From a virus, in IMG/VR virus record IMGVR_UViG_3300048571_000234, positions 1 to 44,027 of that record: 44,027 nucleotides of DNA; one strand, written 5' to 3'. The notes under the pieces were generated by a model, which ran no database searches, was not told the origin of the DNA, and saw only the letters and a program-made list of their open reading frames with translations. Below, one piece after another: positions 10,256 to 21,700 of the stretch (the first letter of the stretch is position 1; every line of letters begins with the position of its first letter). The position numbers were made by a program, and so were the translations under genes.

Positions 10256-10447
10256 ATGAAAATCAAGAGAACCGTAGACTTCATCGACTGGCTCGTCTCT
10301 AAAAATTTCGCCAAAAAAACTCCACTCGGAGTCGTCATGAATACACTCTCTACACATGAACTTAACCAACTCAAATATGAGTATACCAACTGAAGTCCAT
10401 CAGAAGCCCTCGAGCGAAGAAAAACCCACTACCAACGAAAAAAATAA
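10256..10447 (+). CDS. Small basic hypothetical protein (63 aa)
   Basis: First gene after the decamer promoter, with an about 9-nt leader and no clear Shine-Dalgarno. One TGA glycine (YTN-G-SPS). Begins MKIKRTVDFIDWLVSKNF and ends with a basic run (RRKTHYQRKK). The charge suggests nucleic-acid or membrane contact, but no motif is recognised. Followed 4 bp later by the HTH-like gene. Confidence 0.55.
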
Positions 10448-10451
10448 AGCG

Positions 10452-10754
10452 ATGAAGCTCCTCGCTGAGGGGAATATTCGCTATTCTGGATTCGTGGCTC
10501 GTGTCGCCGAAGGATGTGGTTGTACCTATCCACACCTCAATAACTGTATCCGTGGGTACCGTGAGATCTCCCCAACGCTTGCCACTCGTGTGATCACATT
10601 TATTGAACAAAATAGGGCAGTATTCGTCGGGTCTCGAGCCACACATCAAGGAAAAATCCATGACAAACGATTCCTCAAGGGGGAGGAACGAAGCCTGCAC
10701 CGCACTGAGCTCCAGAACCGTAGAGAAAAAAAACTTTTGACAGAACGAATATAA
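10452..10754 (+). CDS. Putative HTH DNA-binding protein, Cro/XRE-like (100 aa)
   Basis: The segment FVARVAEGCGCTYPHLNNCIRGYREISPTLATRVITFIE has the spacing of an XRE-type helix-turn-helix: helix 2 around VAEGCG, recognition helix around YPHLNNCI, then PTLATRV. The C-terminus is basic (KRFLKGEERSLHRTEL...). The reading frame is open upstream to 10356 with ATGs at 10356 and 10377, but those would overlap the previous gene by 70-90 bp; 10452 gives a 4-bp gap and is preferred. It is a candidate regulator of the decamer promoters, being itself behind one. No TGA codons. Confidence 0.6.
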   Translation: MKLLAEGNIRYSGFVARVAEGCGCTYPHLNNCIRGYREISPTLATRVITFIEQNRAVFVGSRATHQGKIHDKRFLKGEERSLHRTELQNRREKKLLTERI

Positions 10755-10785
10755 TTTGTTACAATGGTGTCGTTCCATTGGTAAC
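10737..10785 (+). promoter_or_regulatory. Lysin promoter with overlapping palindromic operator
   Basis: TTGACA (10737-10742), 17-bp spacer, TACAAT (10760-10765). GTTACAATGG (10758-10767) and CCATT-G-GTAAC (10775-10785) form an imperfect inverted repeat spanning the -10 box and start. It lacks the decamer, so this promoter is likely under separate control, apt for a lysis gene. Confidence 0.65.
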
Positions 10786-10806
10786 ATTTATTCATAATTT
10801 CCTCAT

Positions 10807-12303
10807 ATGGAGAACACAAATACCGAGACACTGTCTCAAAACAAATACACATCGTCGATCCTCAGGATCGCCCCGATTGCCGCTCTCATCGCTGTAGCAG
10901 GAGTCACCATCTATTCCTATGCCACTCCCCATACGCTGACCCTCGAAGCGATCGAATCTCGCCGAGTCCAGGAAATGCTCCAGGCACAAACGAAAATCGA
11001 CAAAGACAATCTCAAGACACTCTCAGATTGCCATGATGCAGCCGAGAAAGAAGCTCGATATCCAGACGAATATCTGGTCATCCGATCCGAGTGCTACACC
11101 AAATGAAAAAAACCCGATGTCCTCCAGGGGACGATCGATGCGAGCGGAAATAAAATCTATCCTTGAATGTCTAACGGAGCGACATGAAGCTCCGTACCCT
11201 GGTGAAGCTGAAGTAGTGGATCCATCAGAGCTCATGTCAGTACCAAAATAATCTATGAAACAGAAATCAGCCGAGCGACAGGCTCAAAAAGAGAAGCAGA
11301 TGCTCCTCAGGTGAAATCTCCGACAGTTCGCTCGCCAGGAGCTCGCAAGGCAGATGGCGGAAAACGCCAGGAAGCGACGAGCGAACTTCGACTGCCACCA
11401 CCAACAGCATATCCAACTGCACATCCAGTACCAAAAGACCTCAATCTTCTCTGAGTCCTCGGACTCGACCGATGCTCCATCAAGCAACACGAAGACGAGC
11501 ATATGGCGAAAGATCGTGGGCATGTTTTCGCCACGGACATCGCCTGTGAACGAGGCAAGTCCTTCACGGTAAGTGCCCCAAGCTGGAAAAAATCATATAC
11601 CGTAACCGCTGTAGGCAATGACAAACGACTCGGCAACTACATCGTCCTCTCAAGCGGAGTCTATCGGTTCGTCTTCGGGCATACAGAGAGTCCCCATCGG
11701 GTATGAGATAGGGTCTCTGCTGGACACCAAATCGGGTATACCGATGACTCAGGAATCGCCACGAATATCCACCTCCACTTCGAACTCTGGCGACAAGGGT
11801 ACAACATCACCCATGATGAGATGCTGGGGAATGGATCACGGTGGAATGACTGATATAGCTATCGTCTCCTCTCTCAACGAGGATGGTATACGGGTCTCCA
11901 GGAGGCTACCGAATTCACGAGGTCGGTCGAGTGCAAGTCGGGGTACTCCCTGGAATCCTATGAGGATCCGAAGGGGTCAGGCAAGTGGTCGATCGGTTGT
12001 GGCACAACATCGTATGCTGGGGAACGAATCACAAAACAGGAAGCTGCTCAACGATTTGCTCGAGAGATCGCCCATCGTCTGGAATGGGTATACTCCCAGA
12101 GACTTGGACTCTCAACTCATGAGCGAAGTGCTCTCTCGGCGTTTGTCTATAACCTCGGATATAACCGACCTGAGTTTATCCAGGCGGTACGAGCTCGAGA
12201 CATGGCATCGCTCGAGACCGTCTGGAAAGCCCATGTTCAACCCTTCCCGAAGGGTCTCGGGATACGACGAGTCGCTGAATGGAAACAGTTTACTTCTCAA
12301 TAA
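10807..12303 (+). CDS. Membrane-anchored M23 peptidase / GH24 lysozyme fusion (498 aa)
   Basis: Residues 16-40 are a transmembrane helix (SILRIAPIAALIAVAGVTIYSYA). A low-complexity linker (about 100-215) with several TGA glycines follows. An M23 metallopeptidase domain comes next: H239 in DRGHVFATD with D244, and the HLHFELW motif at residues 322-328. The C-terminal GH24 lysozyme has catalytic E375 (SVEC), Asp in SYEDPKG and Thr in GCGTT, then the conserved SAFVYNLGYNRPEF and GLGIRRVAEW. It would cut both peptide cross-links and glycan chains from the membrane side, as a SAR- or anchor-type endolysin or entry lysin. It is separate from the amidase cassette and has its own promoter. First M23 His motif is slightly divergent. 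Confidence 0.85.
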
Positions 12304-12324
12304 TACTTTCTAATAATACCCCTT

Positions 12325-12576
12325 ATGAATACCCTCGAATATATCATGCACGAGTATGCACTCCCTATTGCGAAATTTGTCCTCATGGTCATCGGATGAA
12401 TCTGCACTCTCGCCATCATCTCTGATACCTTCAGTGATCCTCTCCCGAGCTGTCGAGTACAAAGTACCATGAATTTTCCGATCGATACGAAATGTAGTGT
12501 CGAATTCAATGTCGATGGACAGAACTATGGATGGACTCTTGAGCCCTACCGAGAAAATGCGAAAAAAATCAAGTAG
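12325..12576 (+). CDS. Single-span membrane protein (83 aa)
   Basis: Residues 12-34 (LPIAKFVLMVIGGICTLAIIS, one Gly from TGA) form a transmembrane segment; the remaining 50 residues include two cysteines and DGQNYGWTLEP. It sits directly after the M23/lysozyme fusion, so a spanin, lysis accessory or superinfection role is possible. No family recognised. Confidence 0.6.
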
Positions 12577-12593
12577 TTCATAACCAATTATCC

Positions 12594-13010
12594 ATGTCCA
12601 CTTCCATCGTCAATCAGGAGGGAACACAAGTTTTCGGCAAGCAAATTCCTGGTGTTACTGAGATGGTGAAACATGTGGCAAATACCGTAGGAGACAGTAG
12701 ATTCATCTATAAGGCATCACGGTATGAGCGAGGAAGAGCCCGAGATATAGCAGGAATGCGATCTGACTGGGGGATATTCTGCCAAAAAAATGGTATCACC
12801 AAAGAAAAACTCAATGACTCGGTGGCTTGGTTCATCCGAACCTCGCATACCCCCTACTTCAAATTCGAGAAGAAACGGATCACCAACTGTGAGAGTTTCT
12901 GGAGGAACTGGGCAGATGTCTATAATATCGCTATCGACCTCAAAGAGGCACAAAATAAGACCTATTTTCAGTCTCAGAAGAAACCATTATCTATCAAAGC
13001 TACCCTCTAA
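12594..13010 (+). CDS. Hypothetical protein, possibly replication-associated (138 aa)
   Basis: No TGA codons. A helical C-terminal segment (LNDSVAWFIRTSHTPYFKFEKKRITNCESFWRNWADVYNIA) resembles the tail of some phage replisome-organiser or helicase-loader proteins, in which a WF helix is followed by an S-ESFWxxW motif. The similarity is loose. Its stop overlaps the start of the next gene (TAATG), so the two are translationally coupled. Confidence 0.55.
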   Translation: MSTSIVNQEGTQVFGKQIPGVTEMVKHVANTVGDSRFIYKASRYERGRARDIAGMRSDWGIFCQKNGITKEKLNDSVAWFIRTSHTPYFKFEKKRITNCESFWRNWADVYNIAIDLKEAQNKTYFQSQKKPLSIKATL

Positions 13011-13462
13011 TGACTACCGCACTCACGACCCATACCGTCACTCATATTGCAAAAACTCGCACTGACTACAGTGGAGTGATATCGGGCATCGAAATCCCTT
13101 GTACCGCCAATATGGTCACATCCATTCGCCAGGCAAAAACAGACGGAGCCTCCTATATCCAACTCCCCAATGTCATGCGACCCACCGAGAATGCCTGGGA
13201 AGGGGATCCCAGGCAAATCGTCGAGATGATCCCCGTTCCACGAAATGATGCGGTACCAGGATCATTCGTCTGTCATTGGCTCCAGAAACATGCCCCTAAT
13301 TATGCGTGCACATGCTTCGAGGGAAAGAAGTACGATGTCGGTCTCTGTGAGAAGGTACTCAAGGAATTGTACCCAGAACTCAAGTACCACTATCAGGCAT
13401 CCCCAGAACAAAAATTCCAGTTCAGAATGGAGGTAAAAAGGCGTGTCGGAGAGCTCGAATAA
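13010..13462 (+). CDS. Hypothetical protein (150 aa)
   Basis: Overlaps the previous gene by one base (TAATG). It contains a cluster of Cys/His (VCHWLQKHAPNYACTCFEGKKYDVGLC) that could bind metal, and a basic C-terminal helix. No TGA codons, like its partner. No family recognised. The decamer promoter for the neck genes lies immediately after its stop. Confidence 0.55.
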   Translation: MTTALTTHTVTHIAKTRTDYSGVISGIEIPCTANMVTSIRQAKTDGASYIQLPNVMRPTENAWEGDPRQIVEMIPVPRNDAVPGSFVCHWLQKHAPNYACTCFEGKKYDVGLCEKVLKELYPELKYHYQASPEQKFQFRMEVKRRVGELE

Positions 13463-13466
13463 AAAC

Positions 13467-13494
13467 TTGTTTTTGTATTCATATTCTATATAAT
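13467..13494 (+). promoter_or_regulatory. Decamer promoter, predicted leaderless, drives 13501 gene
   Basis: TTGTTT, 16-bp spacer holding GTATTCATATTC, then TATAAT (13489-13494), then TCGGAT and ATG at 13501. Usual -10 to start spacing puts transcription initiation on the A of ATG. Confidence 0.75.
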
Positions 13495-13500
13495 TCGGAT

Positions 13501-14058
13501 ATGCAATTCCAAGAACTCCTCGAACTCTACGAGACATACCACCGCAATGAGGCTGTAGAATGGATCGCCTCCTCTGGAGTCCTCGCAAAACAGGCTCTCA
13601 ATTTTGGTCTGAAAGAAACCTATAATCGGTGGAGAAATACCGAAACAGGGAAGCGAATGCTCTCCGCCAAAACAGCCACGATCACGGTTACCGTCTGAGA
13701 AGTCAATCTCCCAGCGGATTTTGCCGAACTCAGGGAACTCTCAGGCAGTCTTCGATCGACCGATGCTCCACTGCATCAGATATTTTATGATCTCGAGCAG
13801 CCCAAGATCCGTGTTGGAAATGGATCCTATACGATCCGATATATCCCACAGCCAAAAAAACTCACGAATACCACCGATGTCGTCGGTCTCCCTGAAGAAC
13901 TCCTCTTCTCGGTCTGCGACTTTGCTATGGACTTTTACTACATGTGGGAGCGAAACTGGGTCGAGCGGTCTAATAACATGACCTTCGCCAAATCCAATTT
14001 CGACACTCGAAGTGGACAAATCTGGGATAATACGGAAGGGGATCATTTTTCATCATAA
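13501..14058 (+). CDS. Putative neck / head-tail adaptor protein (185 aa)
   Basis: One TGA glycine (TVTV-G-EVNLP). The layout, helical N-terminus (ELLELYETYHRNEAVEWIA) then VNLPADFAELREL and VVGLPEELLFSVCDFAMDFYYMWER, resembles phage head-tail adaptor proteins in which an LP-x-D/E pattern precedes a long helix. It is the first gene of the neck/internal-protein operon and is followed by a nozzle-like protein. The adaptor call rests on shape and position, so treat as provisional. Confidence 0.5.
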
Positions 14059-14067
14059 CTACCACCC

Positions 14068-15681
14068 ATGAACTCTGGTCGTCCCTATTCTGATAGCTTT
14101 ACATTTCTCGAAGGTATGGAACGATATGGTGCAACGATCGGCAGTAATCGTGCATTTCTCCTCAAAAATGTCGATTTTTTTCGTTCTCTGGCGACCGTTC
14201 GAGATGGTCTCATTGCTATCGGAGGATCGACCGCTGGAGCTCAGATTTTTGGAATGGGGATCATCAAAAAAGAAACGGGGGATATCCTCTGTCGGGTCGC
14301 TGGGAATAAATTCCAGAGGCTCGTATCCAATACCTGGACAGATGTCACGACTCTCTCGGGATCCTATCCTGCCTCGATGGAGTCTTTTTCATGACCTGAC
14401 AATACGGGATCAGCATTCACCTCAGGAACGGTCACCGCAGCCAATACGAGATCCATCGCAGCGACAGGGTATGGCAACTATAGCCAACTCGTCGGAAAAT
14501 ATATCGTCATCACGAGCTGAGGAGCCAGTGGGGATACGAAACTCGTCGCCTCGGCGACTGCCAGTGAGATATTTATCGAAGGCACCTTCAATGTCCTCCC
14601 CACCGCCACCGACACCTTCCAGATCCGAAACCGTGCTGACCATGTCTATGTGACGAATGGGATCGATCCCTTCATGATGTATGATGGGACAACGGTTACC
14701 ACCTTCTCCAACTCCAAGCGATTTCACTATCTCGCTGCGAATAATAATCGTCTCTATGGGGCGAGAAATGATGAGGATATCCTCGTGTATTCTGATCTCG
14801 GGACGGGATACTTCTCGAGTGAAAATACGATCCCGATCGATCAGGACGGAGATCAGATCACGGGTATGGTATCGAACCAGGATCGCCTCGTCGTCTATAA
14901 GCAATACTCCAGGTTTCTCCTCACAGGTTGAACACCTGAATTGTTCAACCTCAGAAGAATGGAATCCAATAAGGGTTCTATCGCCCCACTCTCGATCGTG
15001 AATGGAAATAATCTCCAATTCTTTCTCTCGGATGAGGGAATCGAGATGTTTAATTTTCTCGAACAATCCTCCCTCGATGAAGCCCTCCCCATCTCGCTCA
15101 TCATCGGAGATATGATATCGGCTCACTCGAGTGCCGAGAAGAAAGCCGCAGTATCTTGGGTCGATGATAATAAGCTCCATATCCAACTCTGAACTACCGT
15201 CTATGTCTATCATATCGCTCATAGTGACATCATGCGGTCGCAAGTGTTCTCCGTCTACCAATACTCATGAGCTGTCCAGTATGCCACTCGTCTCCAGGGA
15301 AAATCCTACATCGCTATCGCCTGAGTGGTGTACGCCCCTGGAGGTACTACGGATAATGGGGTTCCTATAGCCGTCGAGATGATCACGAATCGTCGTACCC
15401 AGAGTGGAAAAGAAGACTATCGACAGAATAAGCTCTACCTCAGGACTTATTTCGAATTCGAACGACCGAGTGTCAATACCGATGTGACCTTCTCGATGGC
15501 ACATAACGGGTCAGCCCTGGCAGTCAAAAAGGTCATCAATATCCGAGATAAGTACAATACCGCCAAGGTAGACTATTCCCATCGAGCGACCGACATCCAG
15601 ACGGGATTCTCATTCTCGACGAGTGAAAAAATCAGGTTCATCCATGGATCCGTCGAATACAATGTAGCCCCGCATCTCTAA
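14068..15681 (+). CDS. Tail nozzle / stabilisation-type protein, beta-propeller-like (537 aa)
   Basis: Five or six TGA glycines join otherwise separate frames. Motifs HVYVTNGIDPFMMYDGTTVTTF, AANNNRLYGARNDEDILVYSDLG, SNQDRLVVYKQYSRFLLTGG and GSIAPLSIVNGNNLQFFLSDEGIEMFN match the repeating beta-propeller blades of phage packaged-DNA stabilisation or nozzle proteins (P22 gp10-like in role). In that role it would plug or extend the portal and form part of a short tail. This supports a podovirus-like particle. Family by motif style; no search made. Confidence 0.6.
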
Positions 15682-15682
15682 T

Positions 15683-16264
15683 ATGAATGTCGAACAACGC
15701 ATCCTCGATATGGAGCGAGAACTCCTCGAACTCAAAATGCTCCAGTGAAAACTGAAGTCGAGTATACGAGAACCCGAGAGTCCAAAGATCAATGATGAGT
15801 GGTACAATCCCATCACAGGGGCGACACAAGTCTGGGATGGACACCAGTGGAATACGAAGACCCTCTCGAGCCTCTGACCGCTCAAACCTGGGGCATCCTC
15901 CGCATTCGTATGACCCACTGAGGCTGGATTTTACTTTAAGATTACGGATCTCGGATCCGTCTATATCAAGTCAGGGGAGATCATCGCCTCACTCATCCAG
16001 AATAAATCCTGAACCGCCAGTCAGGTCACGATCGATGCGAATGGCATATCCGTCAGAGATAGTAGCGGAGCCCTCATCTTCGAAGCAAAACCAACTTGAC
16101 TCTTTATCTGAGCGGATAAAATACGAATTAACGGAAAACAACCTTTTCATACCACTGCCTCTGGTGCTCCAGCAAAAACTGGATATACTCTCCCTGCCAA
16201 TGTTGCCTATATCCCGATGCAAGCTGCCGACGGAACCGCCTATAATGTCCTCGTAACACCATAA
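15683..16264 (+). CDS. Structural protein with N-terminal coiled coil (193 aa)
   Basis: Starts one base after the preceding TAA. The N-terminal 20 residues form a heptad-like helix (VEQRILDMERELLELKML) followed by PKINDEWYNPITGATQVWDGHQW, a WYN-PxTG-x-x-x-W-D-G motif seen in phage fibre and head-decoration proteins. The C-terminus is beta-rich (TIDANGISVRDSSGALIFEA). Six TGA glycines. Likely a trimeric fibre or tail needle component, inferred from architecture. Confidence 0.55.
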
Positions 16265-16266
16265 CT

Positions 16267-16932
16267 ATGGCTACTTCTCGATCATCCTCCCGCTCCCCTA
16301 CGACAGGAATGAATGTCGCACAACGACAAGCCTATCGAGCCTCAGCCACTCCAACCGCATCAGGGACTGGAGGGAACGCATCACTCTATAATACGAGTGA
16401 TATTTCCAATCAGTACCATAGCGATACTCGTGCCTACTCGCAGGAGGAATTCAATGCGGCTCAGGCAGCCGCAAAAGCCGAACAGCAGAAATACTGGGAT
16501 CTCCAGAAGACTCGGGTGAATGAGGATGCGAATACCAAACTCCAGGACTACGATCGCCTGATCGGATACGCCAATACCGATCTCACACGAAACCTCGAAC
16601 AGAATAATCTCACCTTCTCCCGAGCGATGAATCGTGCCTCGAATGCCTACGGGACTCGTGGGCTCCTCTTCTCGGGTCTCAATAAGACTGCTTCCAATGA
16701 AGCGGGGGCTGACTACAGTCGAACGCAGGATGCCACGAAGGATGCCACAGCTCGCAAGCTCACGGACTATAGTGGCTCCAAAGAGGTCGTATCTCGAGAT
16801 CAATCGAGAAAAATATTTGACCTCGGGGTCGAGGCAGATAATGCTGCCTGGTACAGTGCCTCAAAAAAACTCTCGAACGCCGATGACAAGGAGGCAGCAG
16901 ATAATCGAATGAAGCTCTATAACAAAATCTAA
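16267..16932 (+). CDS. Internal virion / ejection-type protein (221 aa)
   Basis: No TGA. Ala-, Asn-, Ser- and Gln-rich with a long helix (AYSQEEFNAAQAAAKAEQQKYWDLQK) and the motif RASNAYGTRGLLFSG, which recurs in small DNA-ejection proteins of short-tailed phages (ARGxLxSG). It is upstream of the CHAP-like protein and the giant internal protein, an arrangement typical of ejection cassettes. Likely packaged in the head and delivered with the DNA. Provisional. Confidence 0.5.
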   Translation: MATSRSSSRSPTTGMNVAQRQAYRASATPTASGTGGNASLYNTSDISNQYHSDTRAYSQEEFNAAQAAAKAEQQKYWDLQKTRVNEDANTKLQDYDRLIGYANTDLTRNLEQNNLTFSRAMNRASNAYGTRGLLFSGLNKTASNEAGADYSRTQDATKDATARKLTDYSGSKEVVSRDQSRKIFDLGVEADNAAWYSASKKLSNADDKEAADNRMKLYNKI

Positions 16933-16934
16933 GT

Positions 16935-18779
16935 ATGTCACAAGATCTCTACAATCCACCATCTGCTGGAGCCGCATCAGGTGCCGCACCACTCCCATCA
17001 GGATGGACTCCTGTATTCGGATCGACCACTGCCGACCAGGCTCGTGTGCAGAATCAGGCTGTTCAAGATATCCCACCAGCCCAGGGAGTCATCACGACGG
17101 GGGGTGCGAGTGCCCAGAGAAGTAATAACGCTCCTGTATCCGTCAAGACCAACACGAGTGTTCTCGATGGAGTCAATACGAATAAGGATCTCTATAGTAT
17201 GAACGAGTCAGATCTCAAAAATAATATGGGGCAACTCGGGATCAATATTGCCAAAACGACCGAACGAAATGTCGTCCAGGATATCCAGGCAACGATGGGG
17301 GGGACGACTTCATTCGACCGAGACCTCAATAAGCTCATGTATGAAAAGAACCGTATCCGCCCGATGATGATGTCTACGACGAATGAGTACGCCAATCCCT
17401 ATGACCGAGAAAAACTCATCACCATGGAGGAGAAACGCATCGAGGACAAGATCGTAGAAGTCCAGGCAGAAAAGCAGTCTCGTCTCGGAACGATCGATAT
17501 GGCTCTCAAAGCCTCTCTCGAGGACAAGCAGAATGATCTCAATGCCGCAGCGAAACTCTATGAGGTGTATAAAAATGAGGTCGGAGATCGTCGAGAAGCC
17601 GAGAAGCTGAAGGTATCGATGCAGGGGATGCTCCTGGATATTGAGAAGACGAAACAGGAAATTGACTTCAATAAGGCGGCGATGCCCTATAAGATCGAAC
17701 AGCTCAAAACCGAATGAAACTCTATGTCTCGAAACCCACTGACGGGAGAAATGGAAGTCTATGACCGCTCTGGAAATCGAATCGATAACCAGCTCCCAGA
17801 ATCCTCTCGAACGATCCTCTCTCAGCAGGATGGGTATCTCCCGACCGATGGGAAGTACCGTCAAGATAAGTGAGGTGGATATGAGTGTGGAGAAGGGGCG
17901 AATAAGCTCACAGGAATGTCATCAACTCCAGGAGGAAATGATAAATCCGCTCGAAAGGCAGCCTATAATGATACCACTCCTGCACAAATGGGGCAAGTAT
18001 TCTTTGATTGACCTGGATTCGATAAGACCTACGGACACATCGAGACCGTGGCGACCATCGATCCAGCCAATGGAACCTTCACCACGAAGGGATTCAATAA
18101 AAATAACGATGGGAAGCTCACGACGAGTACCTATAGTATGGCGGATCTCAAAGCCAAATGAGTTCAAGTCGGATTTTATAATACTACTCCAGCAGCGAAA
18201 AAAATCGGATCTCCCACTGGTATGAATGGGACATCGGGTATCGAACGAATTATCACGAGGTCAAGCTATACTGAGCAGGAAAAACAGCAGATCCGTGCTG
18301 ATATCAAAAAGAATAATCTCAGTGAGACAGATGCCCAATCGATCTACTTCGCTCCAAAGAACTATGGGGAAGCCGTCCAACAACTCTCATTCTCTGGAAA
18401 AGAAACCTGAGGAGAACTCATCAAGGAAGTCGGACTCATGGCATCCATGTTCCCTGAAGCAGGCAAGGCAAAAGTCGTCGCCAACTATATCACCAAAATG
18501 GGAGACAACGCTCCAGTCCTGGCTACAGAACTCATCGCTCATGGAACCTACTACTATACCGATGATAAGGATAAGACCCATATGGCAGATTTCTCCAATG
18601 ATGATGACCTCTATGATGGAATATCACAACTCATCAATGATCTCGGAGAGAAAAAATCCAAAGAAATCTTGAAAGCAAAACTCACCGATAAGGATGGATT
18701 CAAATCTGGATGGGTCAATGATGATAAATGATATGACACGATCCAGCAAGCATTCGAGGATGCAGGATATCAATTCTAA
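16935..18779 (+). CDS. Internal virion protein with CHAP-like cysteine peptidase domain (614 aa)
   Basis: The N-terminal half is Gln/Lys/Glu-rich and helical. Residues about 315-400 look like a CHAP/NlpC-P60-type fold: GGYECGEGANKLTG with C318, then QMGQVFF (the G-D-V step), GHIETVATI with H368 and a terminal VGFY strand. Cys and His spacing and flanking residues fit a peptidoglycan hydrolase or peptidase. The C-terminal 200 residues are helical with FSGKET-G-GELIKEVGLMASMFPEAG. Five or more TGA glycines, one next to the catalytic region. Expected role: local wall cutting during DNA delivery. Third catalytic residue not identified. Confidence 0.6.
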
Positions 18780-18790
18780 TACCACTCTCC

Positions 18791-21700
18791 ATGTCAAATC
18801 TCTACGATCTCTTCCCCAATCTCAAATCCACTCAGGAAGAAGCAGATACAAAAACTCCTCCACTCGATATCAAACCCAGTGAGGCTGCTATGATGTTTGA
18901 TAAAATCGATTCAGCGAATGCAAAGTATGATTCCAAGAAAACCCTCTCAGGGACTGGGAATATACAAGATACCTGAGTTATTTCACCAGATATATATAGT
19001 GGTGTAGAGATGACTGGAGAAGGGCTCACGAGCGATCCTAAAAATCCATCATGATGAATGCGTGCCGTATTTGACTATGATGCGATGGCGAAGGAATCTG
19101 CCTATCGGAAAAAAGGGACAGAGCTCAATAAGCAAATTACTGTGACTGGAAACGACCTCGAGGTATTTCGCAAACTCTCTGCCGAAGATCAACAGGCAGT
19201 GACGGATGCACGACAGCGAGAGACCGATCGAAAGACTATCCTGGCAGACCTCTGATCCTCACAGTACCAATCCAGAGCCTATAATAAGGAACTCGATCAG
19301 GACGGTGGGGTACTCTGGGGAGTGGAAAAAAACTGGAAGGTCGCTGAAGAGTCGATGGTCGATCTCCTCTCTCTCGGATATGCTGACCGATGGGATTGGC
19401 ATAAGCAAGACAAGATCTGAGGGATCGTATGAGGAACGGCAGCAGGGCATATACTCGGTAATGTTGCTGGTATCGCTGGACTCTTTATCGGGGGAATCGA
19501 AATGGGGGCAGCCAAACTCGTCGGATGAGCGGGATCTACTTATTCGACGCTCTCAGCGACTCAGGCTATCGGAGCCGATGCTCTCGCTGGTGCTGCCTAT
19601 GGATTCATCTGGGAGAATGGTGAGGATGCGAGTTGGTCAGAAGATATCAAAAAACGATTTGGATCTGCAGTCGGGCAAGGGGTACTCGGAGGCGTGCTCG
19701 GAACGGTACTGCGAGGGGGATATAGTTCGAAGGGGATCAATGATATCCTCGAGAAGTCTCGCTGGATCCCTGAAGAGAATACGATGATCACGAAGGGGGA
19801 AGGATTCTATGCCCTCACGAGGGGCGATATGAAAGCTCAGCAGATTATCGATGCCTCGACGGGAAATCCCGTATTTCGCATTATAGACAATAACTGAAGT
19901 GAGCTCGTCCAGGCAACGAGTACGACTCCCGAGTATATCCGTGCGATGATCAAACGAGGGGAGACCTCGAAGGATATCGCTCAGGCTCTCCACTTCACCC
20001 AGGCTCTCAAGGGATCGACCGATGATATCATCGAAGCCTACCAAAAAGCACTATTTTATGCTCCGAAGTGAGCGAAGGTACAGGTCAGTGAAAATCTCGT
20101 CGATACTGCGGGAAATCGTGTGGCGGGAAAGGTCGATGATGGAGCAATATACCTCGATAAGGAACTCGCTGATACGACGATAGCGATGCACGAAGTAACG
20201 CATGCGTACATCTCACGAATGCCTGAAAAAACTCGCACAGCGATGTTCGTCGAGGCTCAGAAGACCTACGGTACGAGTAACCTCGTAGACCTCGAGGAGC
20301 GTATCGCCGATGAGCTCTACTCCTACTCGGCTCAAAAGTCGATGCGAACCACGACCCTCTGAGGCAAACTCAAGGAGACCGTCCTCGATATCTATAATCG
20401 CCTCAATGGAGTGATCGGGCGAGATGCTAAGCTCAAATCTCTCTATGACAATATCGTAGCAGGTCGCCAGTATACTGCGGAAACTCGTATGGGGGAGTTC
20501 CTGAAGAAGGCTCCATCTGCCGAGTCGAGTGCTACGGTCATATCTGTCGAGCAAAAAACCAAACTCGATGCTCTCAAAAATGGTGAGCTCCCAGATGCTC
20601 TGAAGCGACAGAGTCAGGCAAAGATCGATGAGATCATCGCAAAAATCGAGCAAGGAACCCCTCTGACTCGTGCTCGTGATAGAGCGATCGCTACGAAGAT
20701 CTATGATGCGGTATGACTCGAAAAACCACCCGTACTTCGCCAGGCAAAAATGCGAATGGACGCAAAAACCGCATCCGCCCTCTCGAAGGAAGTCGATGAG
20801 CTCGCTACAGGATATGAAAATACTATCCACTCGAACATGAAGGAGCTCCGCAAGATGACGAATGCAGCGGAAAACTGGAAGGTATCGATCGACCAGCTCA
20901 CTCCTCTCATCGAAGGCATCGCCTCCATGCGTGATAAGTCTCGCCTGATCGCCCTCGCTATGAAGGGGGGGAAGCCATTTCTCATCGGAGACGCCCTGAA
21001 GGGATTCATGAAGGAGGTGGAGAGTGTCTATAGTACCCGTATGGGAAATATCGATCGAATCAAATCTCTCGGAAAAAAGATAGCAAAATCTCAGTCGATG
21101 GATGCGAGATATAGAGAAGAGTTAAAGGAATTTATCTCTGATTTTTCGTTCAAAAAGGAGCCGATGGAAGTCAAGAAAACAATCGATGTCCTGAAGAAAA
21201 TGGAAGTGGATCCAAACAGTCTCGATGCGACCGAACGAGATCTCTACCTCGACTATGTCCTCAATGCCGAGAAGCGAGAGGTCGTCGGGAAATATCTCAA
21301 TAAGAGAAATATCTATGATATGGATAATGCTGAGCTCGATTCGCTCCTCAATGATATGAGCAACAGCTACTTCATCGGGGTCGATATCAAGAAGGTCAAT
21401 ACCGACGCCTGGAAGGCGGAACGACAGGTCGAAGCGGAATCCTACACGCCATCTGGTATCAGCTATGGGAAGGACTATAAGAATACTGAAAACCTGTCCT
21501 TCTCTGAGAATGTCGGTGATATGTGGGAGACCCTGAAAAACGGAGTCGGGAAGTTCAACCTCTACCAGACTCGTGCCTCTCAGATATTTGATCGGATGGG
21601 ACTCAAGCCATTTTTCATGAAGTATGAGAAGGCGATGCTCCAACACGATCTCAAAAGTGCGAAGGTCAAACAAGCATTCGGAGCGATCGAGCGAGAACAT

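Noticed and set aside
11255-11572. Basic ORF (MKQKSAERQAQKEKQ) overlapping the M23/lysozyme gene
   Set aside because: It has a neat TAA-TCT-ATG junction, but the other frame contains the M23 domain and continues without a stop from the membrane anchor.
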